Source: Calditrichota bacterium (lineage in GTDB: Bacteria > Calditrichota > Calditrichia > Calditrichales > J004). Taken from it: a stretch of DNA of 64,000 bases. Numbering within the stretch: the stretch's first letter is position 1; each line of letters opens with the position of its first letter. Shown here piece after piece: positions 54,386-63,900 of the stretch. The DNA lies in assembly GCA_013112635.1 (NCBI GenBank), contig JABFGF010000003.1, forward strand, positions 525,052 through 589,051. The letters are read 5' to 3'. The translations under genes were made by a program, and so were the position numbers. Below the pieces are notes generated by a model. It had not been told where the DNA came from, did not search any database, and saw nothing but the letters and a program-made list of their open reading frames with translations.

Positions 54386-55885
54386 ATGGCAACAAATGGT
54401 TTTGGTTTAGCCGGTTGGATATTAATCGCGCTTTTTGCAGGTGCAACGCTTTTTTTTGTAATTCGCGGTGCACTTAAAATTAAAAGCATGTCGGATTATG
54501 CATTGGGAAGTGTAAACTTTTCACCGGTTGCAGTAGGTCTGGCTCTTGCCGCATCGATGACCAGTGCCGCAACCTTTATAATTAATCCGGGATTTGTTGC
54601 CTTATATGGAATAAGCGGTGTTATCTCTTACGCCGTCGTTCTGCCTATTGCTGCTGTGGTTTCACTGGTTTTACTTTCCAAAAGTTTTCGCAAGCATGGC
54701 AGCAATGTTAAAGCCTTAAGCATGGCACAATGGATGGGAACTCGTTACAAAAGTCCCGGCTACTCTCTTTTCTTTGCATTTTTGGCACTTCTCTTAATTA
54801 CTTTTATAGTTCTGATTTGTGTTGGTCTCACAAAAGTTCTTTCCAAAACTCTTGATATTTCAGAAATGGCTGCTTTGATTTCCATCGTGGTTTTCATTTT
54901 TGGATATATGATGTTTGGCGGCGCAAATTCCATGGTTTATACAAATACCATGCAAGCTGTCTTAATGCTTGTTGTTGCTTTTATTCTTTTAGGTTCAGGA
55001 TATGAGCATTTCCGTGAAGGGGTATTCGGCTTTATTGATAAGCTAAAACAAATCGATCCAATGCTGGCACAAAGCACCAATACAGCCAGTTTCCTGTTTC
55101 GCGATTACTTTGAAATTATTGTTGCTCAAATCATTGTTGGTGTTGCAATAGTTTGCCAACCACACATCATTACAAAATCCCTTTTACTTAAATCAGACAA
55201 AGATGTAAATCGTTTTTTAACAGTTGCCGTTATAACAGAGTTAATTTTTTTCCTGGTTGTGATAACCGGATTATATGCCCGGATAAGTTTTCCGGATTTA
55301 ACACTTAATGGCGAAGCTTTGAAGATGGATGGAATAATATCTGCATATGTTATTATGGAATTTCCAGTTTATATAGGATTGGTCGTGGTGCTCGGACTAA
55401 TTTCTGCGGGGATTTCTACACTCGAAGGTTTGATCCAGGCATTGGCAACCACCATTACAAATGATATTATCCGCCCGCTATCTGCAAAATTTAAAAATAT
55501 TAACCTGGAAGAAAAACAAAGTATTTTCATAAACAAAACAGTGATTATATTTTTAGCGGTAGTTTCAATTTTTCTCTCTTACGACCAATTAATAAATCCA
55601 AAACTAAGTGTTGCTATTTTTGCCCAGAATGGTGTTTATGCTTATTTCGCTGCAGCATTTGTACCCATTCTGTTTGGTATGTTTATAAAAGATATGTCAA
55701 AAGCTGTCCCGATTGCGGCCTCTATCTCAGCGATTGTAATTCATTTTACAATGTACTACGGTAAAATTTCAATCCCATTTTCACTTTCAACAGGAGAAAA
55801 CCCGGGAGTTGCGGCGGCAGTTGCAATTGTAGCATCACTAGTCGTTGGCATGATTGTATTAAAGTTTAACAGGAGCCGGGCATGA
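54386..55885 (+). CDS. Sodium:solute symporter family transporter
   Basis: 499 residues with about 13 membrane helices, for example LAGWILIALFAGATLFFVI and FSPVAVGLALAASMTSAATF, the latter matching the Na+-site helix of the SSS fold (the ASMTSA stretch). It imports a solute with Na+; SSS members take up carboxylates, sugars, amino acids or vitamins. Its stop codon overlaps the ligase start (ATGA), so the substrate is most likely the acid that the ligase activates. Inner membrane. Confidence 0.9.
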   Translation: MATNGFGLAGWILIALFAGATLFFVIRGALKIKSMSDYALGSVNFSPVAVGLALAASMTSAATFIINPGFVALYGISGVISYAVVLPIAAVVSLVLLSKSFRKHGSNVKALSMAQWMGTRYKSPGYSLFFAFLALLLITFIVLICVGLTKVLSKTLDISEMAALISIVVFIFGYMMFGGANSMVYTNTMQAVLMLVVAFILLGSGYEHFREGVFGFIDKLKQIDPMLAQSTNTASFLFRDYFEIIVAQIIVGVAIVCQPHIITKSLLLKSDKDVNRFLTVAVITELIFFLVVITGLYARISFPDLTLNGEALKMDGIISAYVIMEFPVYIGLVVVLGLISAGISTLEGLIQALATTITNDIIRPLSAKFKNINLEEKQSIFINKTVIIFLAVVSIFLSYDQLINPKLSVAIFAQNGVYAYFAAAFVPILFGMFIKDMSKAVPIAASISAIVIHFTMYYGKISIPFSLSTGENPGVAAAVAIVASLVVGMIVLKFNRSRA

Positions 55886-57351
55886 CACATTTTGACTGGC
55901 TGGAAAAGTGGGCGCTATACACACCGGATAAAGTGGTTTTTCGGGAGCACAAACGCGACTTGGAATGGAGTTATAGAATTTTCAACAACCGTGTTTCCAA
56001 TCTTGCTGTTTATTTACGTGATGAATTAAAAGTAAAAAAGGGAGACCGGGTTGCAGTTTATTCAAAAAATCGCGCTGAGTATGTCTTTTTATTTTTTGCA
56101 TGTATCAAGATTGGGGCAATCCTTGTTCCATTAAACTTCCGTTTAACAGCAGCAGAAACAAAAATTCTTTTTGAAGATGCCGAACCGCACGTTTTGTTTT
56201 ATGAAAATGAGTTCACAGCACAGGTACAGGATTTTAATAAAACTAAAATTGAGATTGATAATCTGGAAAAATTTCTGACTAATTCATTTGATAGTTCGGA
56301 AATTTCAACTTCTCATATCACAGAAAATGATGTTGTTATGATCCTCTATACATCGGGGACAACAGGTGTTCCTAAAGGGGCAATGATAACCCATAAAATG
56401 TTGTACTGGAATTCGATAAATACTGCATTAAGGTTGGACTTAACATCCGCTGATCATACACAAAGTTACGCACCACTGTTTCACACTGGTGGTTGGAATG
56501 TTTTACTGACACCTTTTATACATCATGGCGCATCGCATACAATTTTAACTGAGTTCGATACAGATTTAATCTTGAGACTGATTGAAAAAGAAAAATCTAC
56601 CATTTTGTTTGGTGTTCCAACCATGATGCAAATGCTGGCTGATTCGGCTCTTTTTGACAAGATCGATTTATCTTCTGTTCGATATGCGGTTGTCGGCGGT
56701 GCTCCAATGTCCAAACCATTAATTGATGCCTGGCATGAGAGAGGTGTTTTTATCCGCCAGGGTTATGGCCTCACTGAAGTTGGCCCAAACTGTTTTTCAC
56801 TCCATCATGGAGATGCAATTCGCAAGAAGGGTTCCATCGGTTTTCCAAATTTTTACATTGATGCAAAAGTAATGGCAGATAGTAAAGAATGCACGGCAAA
56901 TGAAATTGGTGAGTTATGGTTAAAATCTCCGGTTGTCACACCCGGATATTGGAGAAATCCGGAAGCGTCAAAGCAAGCTATAACCGATGATTGGTTTCAT
57001 ACGGGTGATATTGTGCGCTTTGATGAAGAAGGATATTATTATGTAGTTGACCGCAAAAAAAATATGTTTATCAGCGGTGGTGAAAATGTTTATCCGGCAG
57101 AAGTGGAAAAGTTTTTGTACACGCATACCAACATTAAAGAAGTTGCGGTTTTGGGTGTTCCAGATGAAAAATGGGGCGAAGTTGGGAAAGCATTTGTTGT
57201 TTTAAAAGAGGGCAGTGACTTTGATGAAAACACGATGATGGATTTTTGTAAAGGCAGTCTGGCAAAATTCAAGATCCCTAAACATGTTAAGCTAATTGAA
57301 GAATTACCAAAAAATGCAGCGGGCAAAATTGACCGTTTAAAACTTAAATAA
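55882..57351 (+). CDS. AMP-forming acyl-CoA synthetase/ligase
   Basis: 489 residues of the ANL superfamily. P-loop A3 ILYTSGTTGVPKGAMITH, A5 QGYGLTEVGPN, A7 GYYYVVDRKKNMFISGGENV and the A10 Lys in LPKNAAGKIDRLKLK are all intact. It adenylates a carboxylic acid and transfers it to CoA. It is shorter than long-chain enzymes and closer to the medium-chain/aryl type, but the substrate cannot be read from sequence alone. Coupled by ATGA overlap to the symporter gene, it is the last of the four-gene run. Confidence 0.93.
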   Translation: MTHFDWLEKWALYTPDKVVFREHKRDLEWSYRIFNNRVSNLAVYLRDELKVKKGDRVAVYSKNRAEYVFLFFACIKIGAILVPLNFRLTAAETKILFEDAEPHVLFYENEFTAQVQDFNKTKIEIDNLEKFLTNSFDSSEISTSHITENDVVMILYTSGTTGVPKGAMITHKMLYWNSINTALRLDLTSADHTQSYAPLFHTGGWNVLLTPFIHHGASHTILTEFDTDLILRLIEKEKSTILFGVPTMMQMLADSALFDKIDLSSVRYAVVGGAPMSKPLIDAWHERGVFIRQGYGLTEVGPNCFSLHHGDAIRKKGSIGFPNFYIDAKVMADSKECTANEIGELWLKSPVVTPGYWRNPEASKQAITDDWFHTGDIVRFDEEGYYYVVDRKKNMFISGGENVYPAEVEKFLYTHTNIKEVAVLGVPDEKWGEVGKAFVVLKEGSDFDENTMMDFCKGSLAKFKIPKHVKLIEELPKNAAGKIDRLKLK

Positions 57352-57384
57352 TCAATTACCAAACAACCAAGAAGGAGGATTCTC

Positions 57385-57900
57385 ATGAATCAATTTTTAA
57401 GATTATTTGCACTTTTAGTTTCTGTTTCCATGTTATTATTTGCTGTTAGTTGCAGCGAAAGTGACAGTGGAACAGATAGTAATGGCGATGACGCAGAAGC
57501 CTGGGTAGGAAAATGGCTAAGCGCGGGTGATAATATTGCACCTTTGTTAACATCTTTTAGCATTGACTCAATTTATGTTACGATGAATGAAGATGGCTCA
57601 ATTGTTCTGGATCAGCATGTTATTGGAGCTGGCTGGTCTACAAACAGTGGAACTTACTCTGTTACAAAAAGCGCCACTGGAGATGTACATTCAATTTCTA
57701 TCTCATATAGTTCTCCTTCGTTTGATCAGGGAGGAATTATTGAAGTAACAGAAGGTACTTCGGCTACAATGCAGCTTGAAGTTGTACAAACAAACCCAGA
57801 TATTGGCGCAGTTCCCCCAACTGTAACAGCCGGCTTTGGCAGCACAAATGGTGGAGCTTTAGGAACAATAAATATTCAGAATTATGTAGCGGTAGAATAG
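57385..57900 (+). CDS. Lipoprotein of unknown function
   Basis: 171 residues with a lipoprotein signal (LFAVSC, Cys about 23), a Ser/Asp-rich linker (SESDSGTDSNGDDAE), then a single beta-rich domain with WVGKWLSAGDNIAPLL and YVTMNEDGSIVLDQ, like the lipocalin-type domains of many surface lipoproteins. A very strong ribosome site (AAGGAGG) lies 6 bases upstream. It sits between the ligase and the outer-membrane barrel, so it may bind the substrate or assist the pore. Confidence 0.75.
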   Translation: MNQFLRLFALLVSVSMLLFAVSCSESDSGTDSNGDDAEAWVGKWLSAGDNIAPLLTSFSIDSIYVTMNEDGSIVLDQHVIGAGWSTNSGTYSVTKSATGDVHSISISYSSPSFDQGGIIEVTEGTSATMQLEVVQTNPDIGAVPPTVTAGFGSTNGGALGTINIQNYVAVE

Positions 57901-57908
57901 ATTACAAT

Positions 57909-57948
57909 GCCGGCTCTTTTTCTAAAAGAGTCGGCTGTTCTATTTTGT
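57909..57948 (+). terminator. Hairpin/attenuator after the lipoprotein gene
   Basis: 12-bp stem GCCGGCTCTTTT/AAAAGAGTCGGC (one G-U pair) with a 3-base loop, followed by an interrupted T-rich stretch. Possibly a partial terminator that lowers expression of the downstream barrel gene. Confidence 0.65.
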
Positions 57949-57973
57949 TAAACTTAGATCAAAGAGAATGATC

Positions 57974-59509
57974 ATGAAAAAATTGCTGGCTTTTTACTTA
58001 ATAATGTCTTTTGGCTTTCTATTGGCACAATCCACAAATGAATTTGCAGAAGACAAAAATGATCGTGATAAAGATGAGTTTACTTTTATTGGTTATTATT
58101 TTATTCGATCAGAAGCATCGAATGTAGCACCTACAAATGAGTTTTTAAAAGGACAGGTTGTAGGCCGTTTGTTCGGTGGAAATACAACTGTAACCGGAAA
58201 GAAAAAGTTATCATCATATACCGAGCAGCGTTTTATCCCGCTGATTGCCTATTCACCACGCCTCTTTGATGGCTGGGCCAAAATGCGCATGTCATTTGAA
58301 TTTGACTGGACATGGGGCGATGCTAATTATGGTGCAGGAGGAAACTTTGGTGGTGGTTTTGGGGCAGATTTTGTAAATATGCAAACACAGAATCTTTTTA
58401 TCGAATTTCGCCCGCAAAAAAATCTGTTTATTAATGCAGGTTTAACCCGCTTGTTTGATAACATTAATGTGCCGTCTTATACATTCACAAATGTTTTAGT
58501 TAATACTGGTTACAGATTGGCTTTTTGGGGATCTGATGCAACAGGAATAGCTTCGCATTACCTTCTGCCGAACCAGAGATTTAAAGCAGGTGTTTACCAA
58601 TTATATGAAAACAATGTTGACCATAATGATGATGTGATTTTTCATGAATTCGATTACGAATATGATTTAGATATTGTTAACAGTATTGGATTTTCATTTT
58701 GGTATTTAAAAGACAGGGCCAATGGTGAAGGTGGTGTTTCGATTTTGGGGCAGGGCCTTAGTTCAGGTTTAAGTAATTACAATGGCGTTTTCAATTTCAA
58801 TTTTGGTAACGAATCTTATAAGGCAGATGTGTTCTGGCTTGGATCTCACTTCCATGGAAATCCACTTTTAAATCAAGGTCGTTTTGGATACAGTGGTTTC
58901 GGGATTATGAACTTTGGATCAGCAGTTTCAAAATCACACGATGTTGACATAATGGGATATGCAGGGAATCTTAGGCTTGCCTATAAATATGGTAAAAACA
59001 GCAATGATTTTGTAGCTCTCGATGGTGTTTTTAGCACAGGTGACACAGAAAATATAGAAGACGGCAAGTACACTGGTATCTTAACGGGAAATAACTGGAC
59101 AGCTCCGGGAGCAGTCTTTTTTAGCCATGGATTATATCTACTTTTGCCGCATGGAAATGTTGTAAATCGTTTTAATGCTGCCGTTATTGATATTCAAAAT
59201 GTTGGTTATGGATTAACAGCCGCATCTCTTACCGGATCGTATGATATTATTCCAAACAAGTTTAAAGCCAAGATTGGTTTGGGAAGCGGATTGTCAAATG
59301 TCTCTCCTTTTGAAGGTGGCAACATGGTTGGTTCAGAGATTAATTTAAATTTGTTGTATCGACCAAAAGTTTTTATGGATTTAGAATTACACCTGGCCTA
59401 TCTGAAATTGGGTGACTTCTTTGACTCACCATTATTAAATGGAGATCGCACCTCACGCCCGGAAGATCCGTGGACAGCTTTTGTAACAATGAAATGGATA
59501 ATGTTTTAG
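57974..59509 (+). CDS. Outer-membrane beta-barrel (porin-like) protein
   Basis: 511 residues from the ATG at 57974 (AAAGAGA 6 bases upstream; an in-frame ATG at 57968 is also possible). The signal peptide ends LLAQ. The mature protein consists of alternating amphipathic strands with aromatic girdles and Gly-rich turns (GGNFGGGFGADFVNMQTQNL), ending FVTMKWIMF with a C-terminal Phe, the hallmark of Bam-inserted barrels. Probably a substrate channel for the adjacent hydrolase/symporter/ligase genes. No specific family recognised. Confidence 0.78.
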   Translation: MKKLLAFYLIMSFGFLLAQSTNEFAEDKNDRDKDEFTFIGYYFIRSEASNVAPTNEFLKGQVVGRLFGGNTTVTGKKKLSSYTEQRFIPLIAYSPRLFDGWAKMRMSFEFDWTWGDANYGAGGNFGGGFGADFVNMQTQNLFIEFRPQKNLFINAGLTRLFDNINVPSYTFTNVLVNTGYRLAFWGSDATGIASHYLLPNQRFKAGVYQLYENNVDHNDDVIFHEFDYEYDLDIVNSIGFSFWYLKDRANGEGGVSILGQGLSSGLSNYNGVFNFNFGNESYKADVFWLGSHFHGNPLLNQGRFGYSGFGIMNFGSAVSKSHDVDIMGYAGNLRLAYKYGKNSNDFVALDGVFSTGDTENIEDGKYTGILTGNNWTAPGAVFFSHGLYLLLPHGNVVNRFNAAVIDIQNVGYGLTAASLTGSYDIIPNKFKAKIGLGSGLSNVSPFEGGNMVGSEINLNLLYRPKVFMDLELHLAYLKLGDFFDSPLLNGDRTSRPEDPWTAFVTMKWIMF

Positions 59510-59519
59510 GAGACGGTTT

Positions 59520-60464
59520 ATGAAACGAGTAACTATTTTATTTATTATAAGTTTGGTTTTTTCTATGAGTTGTTCAACAAGCCGTTTTTATGATTTGCCT
59601 ACTGCGGAATTTGAAGATTTTGACTACGGTTATAAAACAAAATATTTCCAGATTAAAAATATTAAGGTGGCTGCAATTGATGAAGGCTCTTCGGATAACT
59701 TGGTTATATTAATTCATGGATTAGGCAGCAATGCAAAAGGCTGGATAAAAAATATTCCTGAGCTGGCAAAAAAACATCGTGTTATCGCTTTAGATCTTCC
59801 AGGATATGGCAAATCTCAAAAAGGCCATTTTCAATTTACAATGGATTTTTACGCCGACATCATAAAGCTGTTATCAGAAAAAGTATCGCATAAATCTTTA
59901 ACATTGGTTGGACATTCAATGGGCGGCCAAATTGCAATCACCACAGCCTTAAATTATCCAAAGCTTGTAAGCAATCTTGTATTAATATCTCCGGCAGGGA
60001 TTGAAACTTTTACCGAAGGTGAAGCCGCCTGGTTTAAAAAAGTAGTGACGCCGGATCTTATAAAAGATACACCGATACGTTCAATTGATGTTAACCTCAA
60101 ATCAAACTTTTATGAGTACCCTGAAGATGCGGAATTTATGATTACGGAGCGTATCCAAATGCGCAGGGCCGATGGTTTTGATCTTTATTGTTATGCGGTT
60201 GCAGAAAATGTGGCAGCAATGGTTGATGGGCCGGTTTATGAACGGTTGGATGAGATTAAACAACCGACCTTAATTCTGTTTGGCGAAAATGATCAGTTGA
60301 TCCCGAATCCATATCTTCATGGCGGGTTTACAAAAGATATTGCTGAAATTGCAGAATCTGAAATCACTGATTCAGAATTGATAGTGATACCTGAATGTGG
60401 CCATTTTGTGCAGTTTGAAAAGGCCGAACGGGTTAATAAGGCGATTGTTGAGTTTTTGAATTAG
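59520..60464 (+). CDS. Lipoprotein alpha/beta hydrolase (esterase/lipase-like)
   Basis: 314 residues with a lipoprotein signal (FSMSC, Cys about 18), so it is envelope-anchored. VILIHGLGSNAKGW gives the oxyanion hole, LVGHSMGGQIAITTA the nucleophile Ser, FGENDQLIPN the acid, and VIPECGHFVQFEK the His. Likely an esterase that releases an acid at the cell surface or in the periplasm. Its gene is 10 bases after the barrel gene, supporting hydrolysis-coupled uptake. Confidence 0.9.
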   Translation: MKRVTILFIISLVFSMSCSTSRFYDLPTAEFEDFDYGYKTKYFQIKNIKVAAIDEGSSDNLVILIHGLGSNAKGWIKNIPELAKKHRVIALDLPGYGKSQKGHFQFTMDFYADIIKLLSEKVSHKSLTLVGHSMGGQIAITTALNYPKLVSNLVLISPAGIETFTEGEAAWFKKVVTPDLIKDTPIRSIDVNLKSNFYEYPEDAEFMITERIQMRRADGFDLYCYAVAENVAAMVDGPVYERLDEIKQPTLILFGENDQLIPNPYLHGGFTKDIAEIAESEITDSELIVIPECGHFVQFEKAERVNKAIVEFLN

Positions 60465-60481
60465 AAGCATTAGCTTCTTTT

Positions 60482-60949
60482 ATGAAACTATTTGTGCTAA
60501 CCGGCCCAATACAAACTGGAAAAACAACTCGTCTGGTTGAATGGCAAAGAAATCGATCCGATGTTGATGGAATTCTTGCGCCTGTAATTTATGGCCAAAG
60601 ACATCTTTTGCATATTTCAAGTCAGGAAAAGCGTTCCCTGGAAAACCCGTCTAAAAAGAAGGATCAGGAAAAAGTTGGCCGGTTTGTATTTAGCAAAGCT
60701 GTTTTTAAATGGGCACAAGAGAAGCTATTAAATTTTAATACTTTAGAATATGATTGGCTTATTATTGATGAGATTGGGCCTTTGGAATTAAATAGAAAGG
60801 GACTGGAGCCCTCAATATCCAGTTTGCTTAATAAGCTTGCGACCAAAGATATAAATATTCTTTTTGTTATTCGGGAAGGGCTTGTTGAAAAAGTATTAGA
60901 GCATTATATGATCGACCGGAAAAATGTTAAAGAATTTATTTTTCAATAA
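60482..60949 (+). CDS. NTPase of the THEP1 type
   Basis: 155 residues: Walker A LFVLTGPIQTGKTTRL at the N-terminus and Walker B LIIDEIGPLELNRKGLEP near 95, matching the DEIGxxEL signature of nucleoside-triphosphatase THEP1. It hydrolyses NTPs; biological role unknown. A 6-bp stem AGAAGC/GCTTCT lies between the preceding stop codon and this ATG. Its 3' end overlaps the convergent EamA transporter gene by 14 bases. Confidence 0.82.
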   Translation: MKLFVLTGPIQTGKTTRLVEWQRNRSDVDGILAPVIYGQRHLLHISSQEKRSLENPSKKKDQEKVGRFVFSKAVFKWAQEKLLNFNTLEYDWLIIDEIGPLELNRKGLEPSISSLLNKLATKDINILFVIREGLVEKVLEHYMIDRKNVKEFIFQ

Positions 60950-61835
60950 CCGTTTTTGTCTCAATATCCCGTACAAACCAAATTCCCGTAAAAATAATTA
61001 CCATTCCTAAAACTAATTCCCAAGAAAGAGACTCATCTAAAAACATCCAACCCCAGACTAGGGCGAGTGGAGGTGTTATAAAAGTTATTGAAGACATCAT
61101 TATTGCCGAAGTATTTTTCAGCATCCAAAAATAAATAACAAAAGCGATTGCAGTTCCAAATATTGCCAGATAAAACAAAGAAAAAATAGCCATCCCTGTA
61201 AATTGAACATCACCAAAAGATTCGGAAAAAATTGAAATAAATATGAAGCTTAAACTGGCATAAAGCAACGGCAATGTATTAAGTGTAATGGGATGAAATT
61301 TCTTAACAGCTCTTTTTCCAAGAATTGTACCATATGAGGAGAATAAGGGGCTAAGTAATATTCCTATCATAGCTAAAGTCTGAAAAGAGTTTTCAAAACC
61401 GATTTCAATTTGTCCTCCGAAAATCACAATAGTCCCAATCAATCCTGCGAAAATCCCAATTATTTTCCTTATGGTTAGTTTTTCACCCGGCAACATTTTA
61501 AGCGACAAAACGGCGGTATAAAATGGCATCACTGAAAACAGAACACTCGTTAAACCAGAATCAATGTATTGTTCTCCCCAATAAACAAGTCCATACGATA
61601 TGGTAAAAATAGCTTGTCCAAATAAAAGAAAGAACAAGTGTGATTTAAGGTCTTTGGGAAATTTTAGTTTTAATATTATGGCATAAACACTTAAAGCTAA
61701 GAAAGCAATAAAAAAGCGTATTCCGGCGCTTAAAAATGGTGGCATTGTTTCCAGGCCTATCTTTATAAACAACCAGGTAGAGCTCCATATTAGACAAAGT
61801 ATGATAAATCCAAGAAAGGAAAGGTTAAATTTCAA
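60936..61835 (-). CDS. EamA/DMT-family transporter
   Basis: 299 residues, ten membrane helices in two EamA repeats. Visible signatures are LCLIWSSTWLFIKIGLETMP and SAGIRFFIAFLALS in repeat one and SSYGTILGKRAVKKF in repeat two. It is a drug/metabolite-type exporter; the substrate (amino acid, nucleoside or drug) cannot be assigned. Stand-alone gene. Confidence 0.92.
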   Translation of the reverse strand: MKFNLSFLGFIILCLIWSSTWLFIKIGLETMPPFLSAGIRFFIAFLALSVYAIILKLKFPKDLKSHLFFLLFGQAIFTISYGLVYWGEQYIDSGLTSVLFSVMPFYTAVLSLKMLPGEKLTIRKIIGIFAGLIGTIVIFGGQIEIGFENSFQTLAMIGILLSPLFSSYGTILGKRAVKKFHPITLNTLPLLYASLSFIFISIFSESFGDVQFTGMAIFSLFYLAIFGTAIAFVIYFWMLKNTSAIMMSSITFITPPLALVWGWMFLDESLSWELVLGMVIIFTGIWFVRDIETKTVIEK

Positions 61836-61928
61836 AATAGTGACAATTCGTATAAAGTTTGGGTTTCTGCTAAATATTATTTGAAGGTGTGAAGGTAAAA
61901 ATTGTTTTAGATCTAATCAACAAAGTAG

Positions 61929-62930
61929 TCAATTATTCTGCGCAAATTCCATGGTTTGGAGCCGGGACTCACTGTTTTTAAAATCTGAAAAAAGCTTATT
62001 GTGCTTACTAAGCAATAATTCTAATTCGAAATCGGCATTGCCTTTAATTTGTTCAAACGGAAGAAGTGGTTCCATACTCTGGTTCATGCTTTCTACCTGG
62101 CCCATTACTAAATGTGGAATGGAATGCAAAATATCTTCTGCTTCCGGGACTGATTTGTATTGATGAAATAACCGGCCATATTCTCTTTTAAACTGTGCGA
62201 TTTTTACTGCTTTATTCCATCCTAAAAAAATATCAGCAACAATTCCGCCGAGATATGATTGTTTTACAATCGCATTAAAGTCCGGGCCAAAATTTTTCTT
62301 AAAAGATAGCTTTAAATTATTTTGGTAGCGTATGGCCAATACGATTTCTTGTGGTAATTTCCATTTTTCAGCAATGATTGATCCTGCTTGGGCCTGGGTA
62401 ATTTTTAATTTGTTTTTTTCAACCAAGGCCAGTTTTACACCATACTCTTTAGCTTCTTCAATAATTTTTAAATAATCCTTCCCCAGGTAAAACATAAATA
62501 CAAATGCGCCAAGATTTTGTAATAATGATGCTATAAATGCCTCGGATCGATTTTTAATTTTTGTAATGTCCGATAAAAAATTACAGGCAATCCCTGCACA
62601 AAGTGAACGATAAAATAGAGAACTGTATGGTAGCAATTCCTGTTGTGGAAAAAGCTTATTAAATGAAACCATCAAAGTTATATCACGCATTGTTCGGATT
62701 CCCAAAATAGATACAGCCTGATAAATATTACTAATCGGAGAATTAAGCTTGTAATATCCTGAGTTAACATTTTTTAAGATACGCGTAACCATGGAGCTAT
62801 CTGTTTCAATAAGTTTCGCAACCGAATGTAATGAAACATCTTCTTTACTCATCAGCTGGTTTAGCTGAAACGTAATATTTGGAAGCGTAGGGAAATCCTC
62901 AGCTTCTTCAATTATTTTAATAATATCCAT
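61929..62930 (-). CDS. HDOD-domain signalling protein
   Basis: 333 residues. An HDOD domain covers about 10-210: FPTLPNITFQLNQLMSKEDV, then KLIETDSSMVTRILKNVNSG and SNIYQAVSILGIRTMRDITL. The HD metal-binding dyad is not preserved, as is usual in HDOD proteins, which act in c-di-GMP-linked or chemotaxis regulation without hydrolase activity. The remaining 120 residues are helical. Cytoplasmic, monocistronic. Confidence 0.88.
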   Translation of the reverse strand: MDIIKIIEEAEDFPTLPNITFQLNQLMSKEDVSLHSVAKLIETDSSMVTRILKNVNSGYYKLNSPISNIYQAVSILGIRTMRDITLMVSFNKLFPQQELLPYSSLFYRSLCAGIACNFLSDITKIKNRSEAFIASLLQNLGAFVFMFYLGKDYLKIIEEAKEYGVKLALVEKNKLKITQAQAGSIIAEKWKLPQEIVLAIRYQNNLKLSFKKNFGPDFNAIVKQSYLGGIVADIFLGWNKAVKIAQFKREYGRLFHQYKSVPEAEDILHSIPHLVMGQVESMNQSMEPLLPFEQIKGNADFELELLLSKHNKLFSDFKNSESRLQTMEFAQNN

Positions 62931-63091
62931 TTCTAATTTCTTAATTTGGGATTTATTAAATTTCGATAAAAATCGAGGGAACTTTAAAGTATAATCGTTA
63001 TCGGTTAAAAAAATGGAGGCCGTTTAAAAAGTAATACCAATTTCCTGGAAAATGTTCCTGGGGTAGGTCAAATTTTAGAAAAGTTAACAAA

Positions 63092-63120
63092 CAAAAAACG
63101 CCCGGTAGAATTACCAGGCT
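63092..63120 (-). terminator. Terminator of GIY-YIG unit 1
   Basis: On the minus strand GCCTGGTA pairs with TACCGGGC (one U-G pair) with a 4-base loop, followed by G and six T. The wobble works only in minus-strand RNA; the plus strand would have a C-A mismatch. Confidence 0.8.
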
Positions 63121-63182
63121 TTGTAGTCCCAATCCCGATTTATCGGGAGAACCCCTGTCGTCCACGATGCAATCGGGATGTC

Positions 63183-63437
63183 CTATGCCTCTGTCTGTGT
63201 GAATGATTTAAGAGTTTCTTTTCTGCTTTTTAGATTTTTGATCCTTCTTTCTTCCTTCATGGCTTCCTTGCGAGTGGTATAAGTTTTATAGGCTATCAGT
63301 TTCCATGGTCGTCTATTTTTAGTGTATTTACATCTTCCAGCATTGTGATAATTATTGACCCTTTCATCAATATTGTTGGTTTGTCCAATATAATATGTAC
63401 CAAACTCAACCGACTCAATCAGGTAAACGTAGAACAT
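63183..63437 (-). CDS. GIY-YIG nuclease family protein, array copy 1
   Basis: 84 residues, one GIY-YIG domain: MFYVYLIESVEFGTYYIGQT (GIY as VYL, YIG retained), then NIDERVNNYHNAGRCKYTKN with the catalytic Arg region and KEERRIKNLKSRKETLK at the end. This is the small UPF0213/YhbQ-like group. The gene ends SFTQTEA, differing from copies 2 and 3, which end SFGLTEA. It has its own terminator. Possible roles are DNA repair or a mobile nuclease; not resolved. Confidence 0.9.
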   Translation of the reverse strand: MFYVYLIESVEFGTYYIGQTNNIDERVNNYHNAGRCKYTKNRRPWKLIAYKTYTTRKEAMKEERRIKNLKSRKETLKSFTQTEA

Positions 63438-63451
63438 AATACTCCTAAAAC

Positions 63452-63480
63452 AAAAAAAAGCCCGGTAAAATTACCAGGCT
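63452..63480 (-). terminator. Terminator of GIY-YIG unit 2
   Basis: Same GCCTGGTA/TACCGGGC hairpin as unit 1, followed by a run of eight T on the minus strand. It lies just upstream of the copy 1 start codon. Confidence 0.8.
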
Positions 63481-63542
63481 TTGTAGTCCCAATCCCGATT
63501 TATCGGGAGAACCCCTGTCGTCCACGATGCAATCGGGATGTC

Positions 63543-63797
63543 CTATGCCTCTGTCAGCCCGAAAGATTTTAATGTTTCTTTTCTGCTTTTTAGATTTTTG
63601 ATCCTTCTTTCTTCCCTCATGGCTTCACTGCGGGTGGTATAAGTTTTATAGGCTATCAGTTTCCATGGTCGTCTATTTTTAGTGTATTTGCATCTTCCAG
63701 CATTGTGATAATTATTGACCCTTTCATCAATATTGTTGGTTTGCCCAATATAATATGTACCAGTCTCAACCGACTCAATCAGGTAAACGTAGAACAT
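63543..63797 (-). CDS. GIY-YIG nuclease family protein, array copy 2
   Basis: 84 residues, identical in design to copy 1 and differing by a handful of residues (VETGTYYIGQ for VEFGTYYIGQ, TTRSEAMREERR for TTRKEAMKEERR, C-terminus SFGLTEA). Both copies keep the GIY-YIG, Arg and Glu (KEERR) positions, so both may be active. AGGAG lies 7 bases before the ATG. Confidence 0.9.
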   Translation of the reverse strand: MFYVYLIESVETGTYYIGQTNNIDERVNNYHNAGRCKYTKNRRPWKLIAYKTYTTRSEAMREERRIKNLKSRKETLKSFGLTEA

Positions 63798-63900
63798 AAT
63801 ACTCCTAAAACAAAAAAAGCCGGTAAATTTACCAGGCTTTGTAGTCCCAATCCCGATTTATCGGGAGAACCCTTGTCGTCCACGATGCAATCGGGATGTC

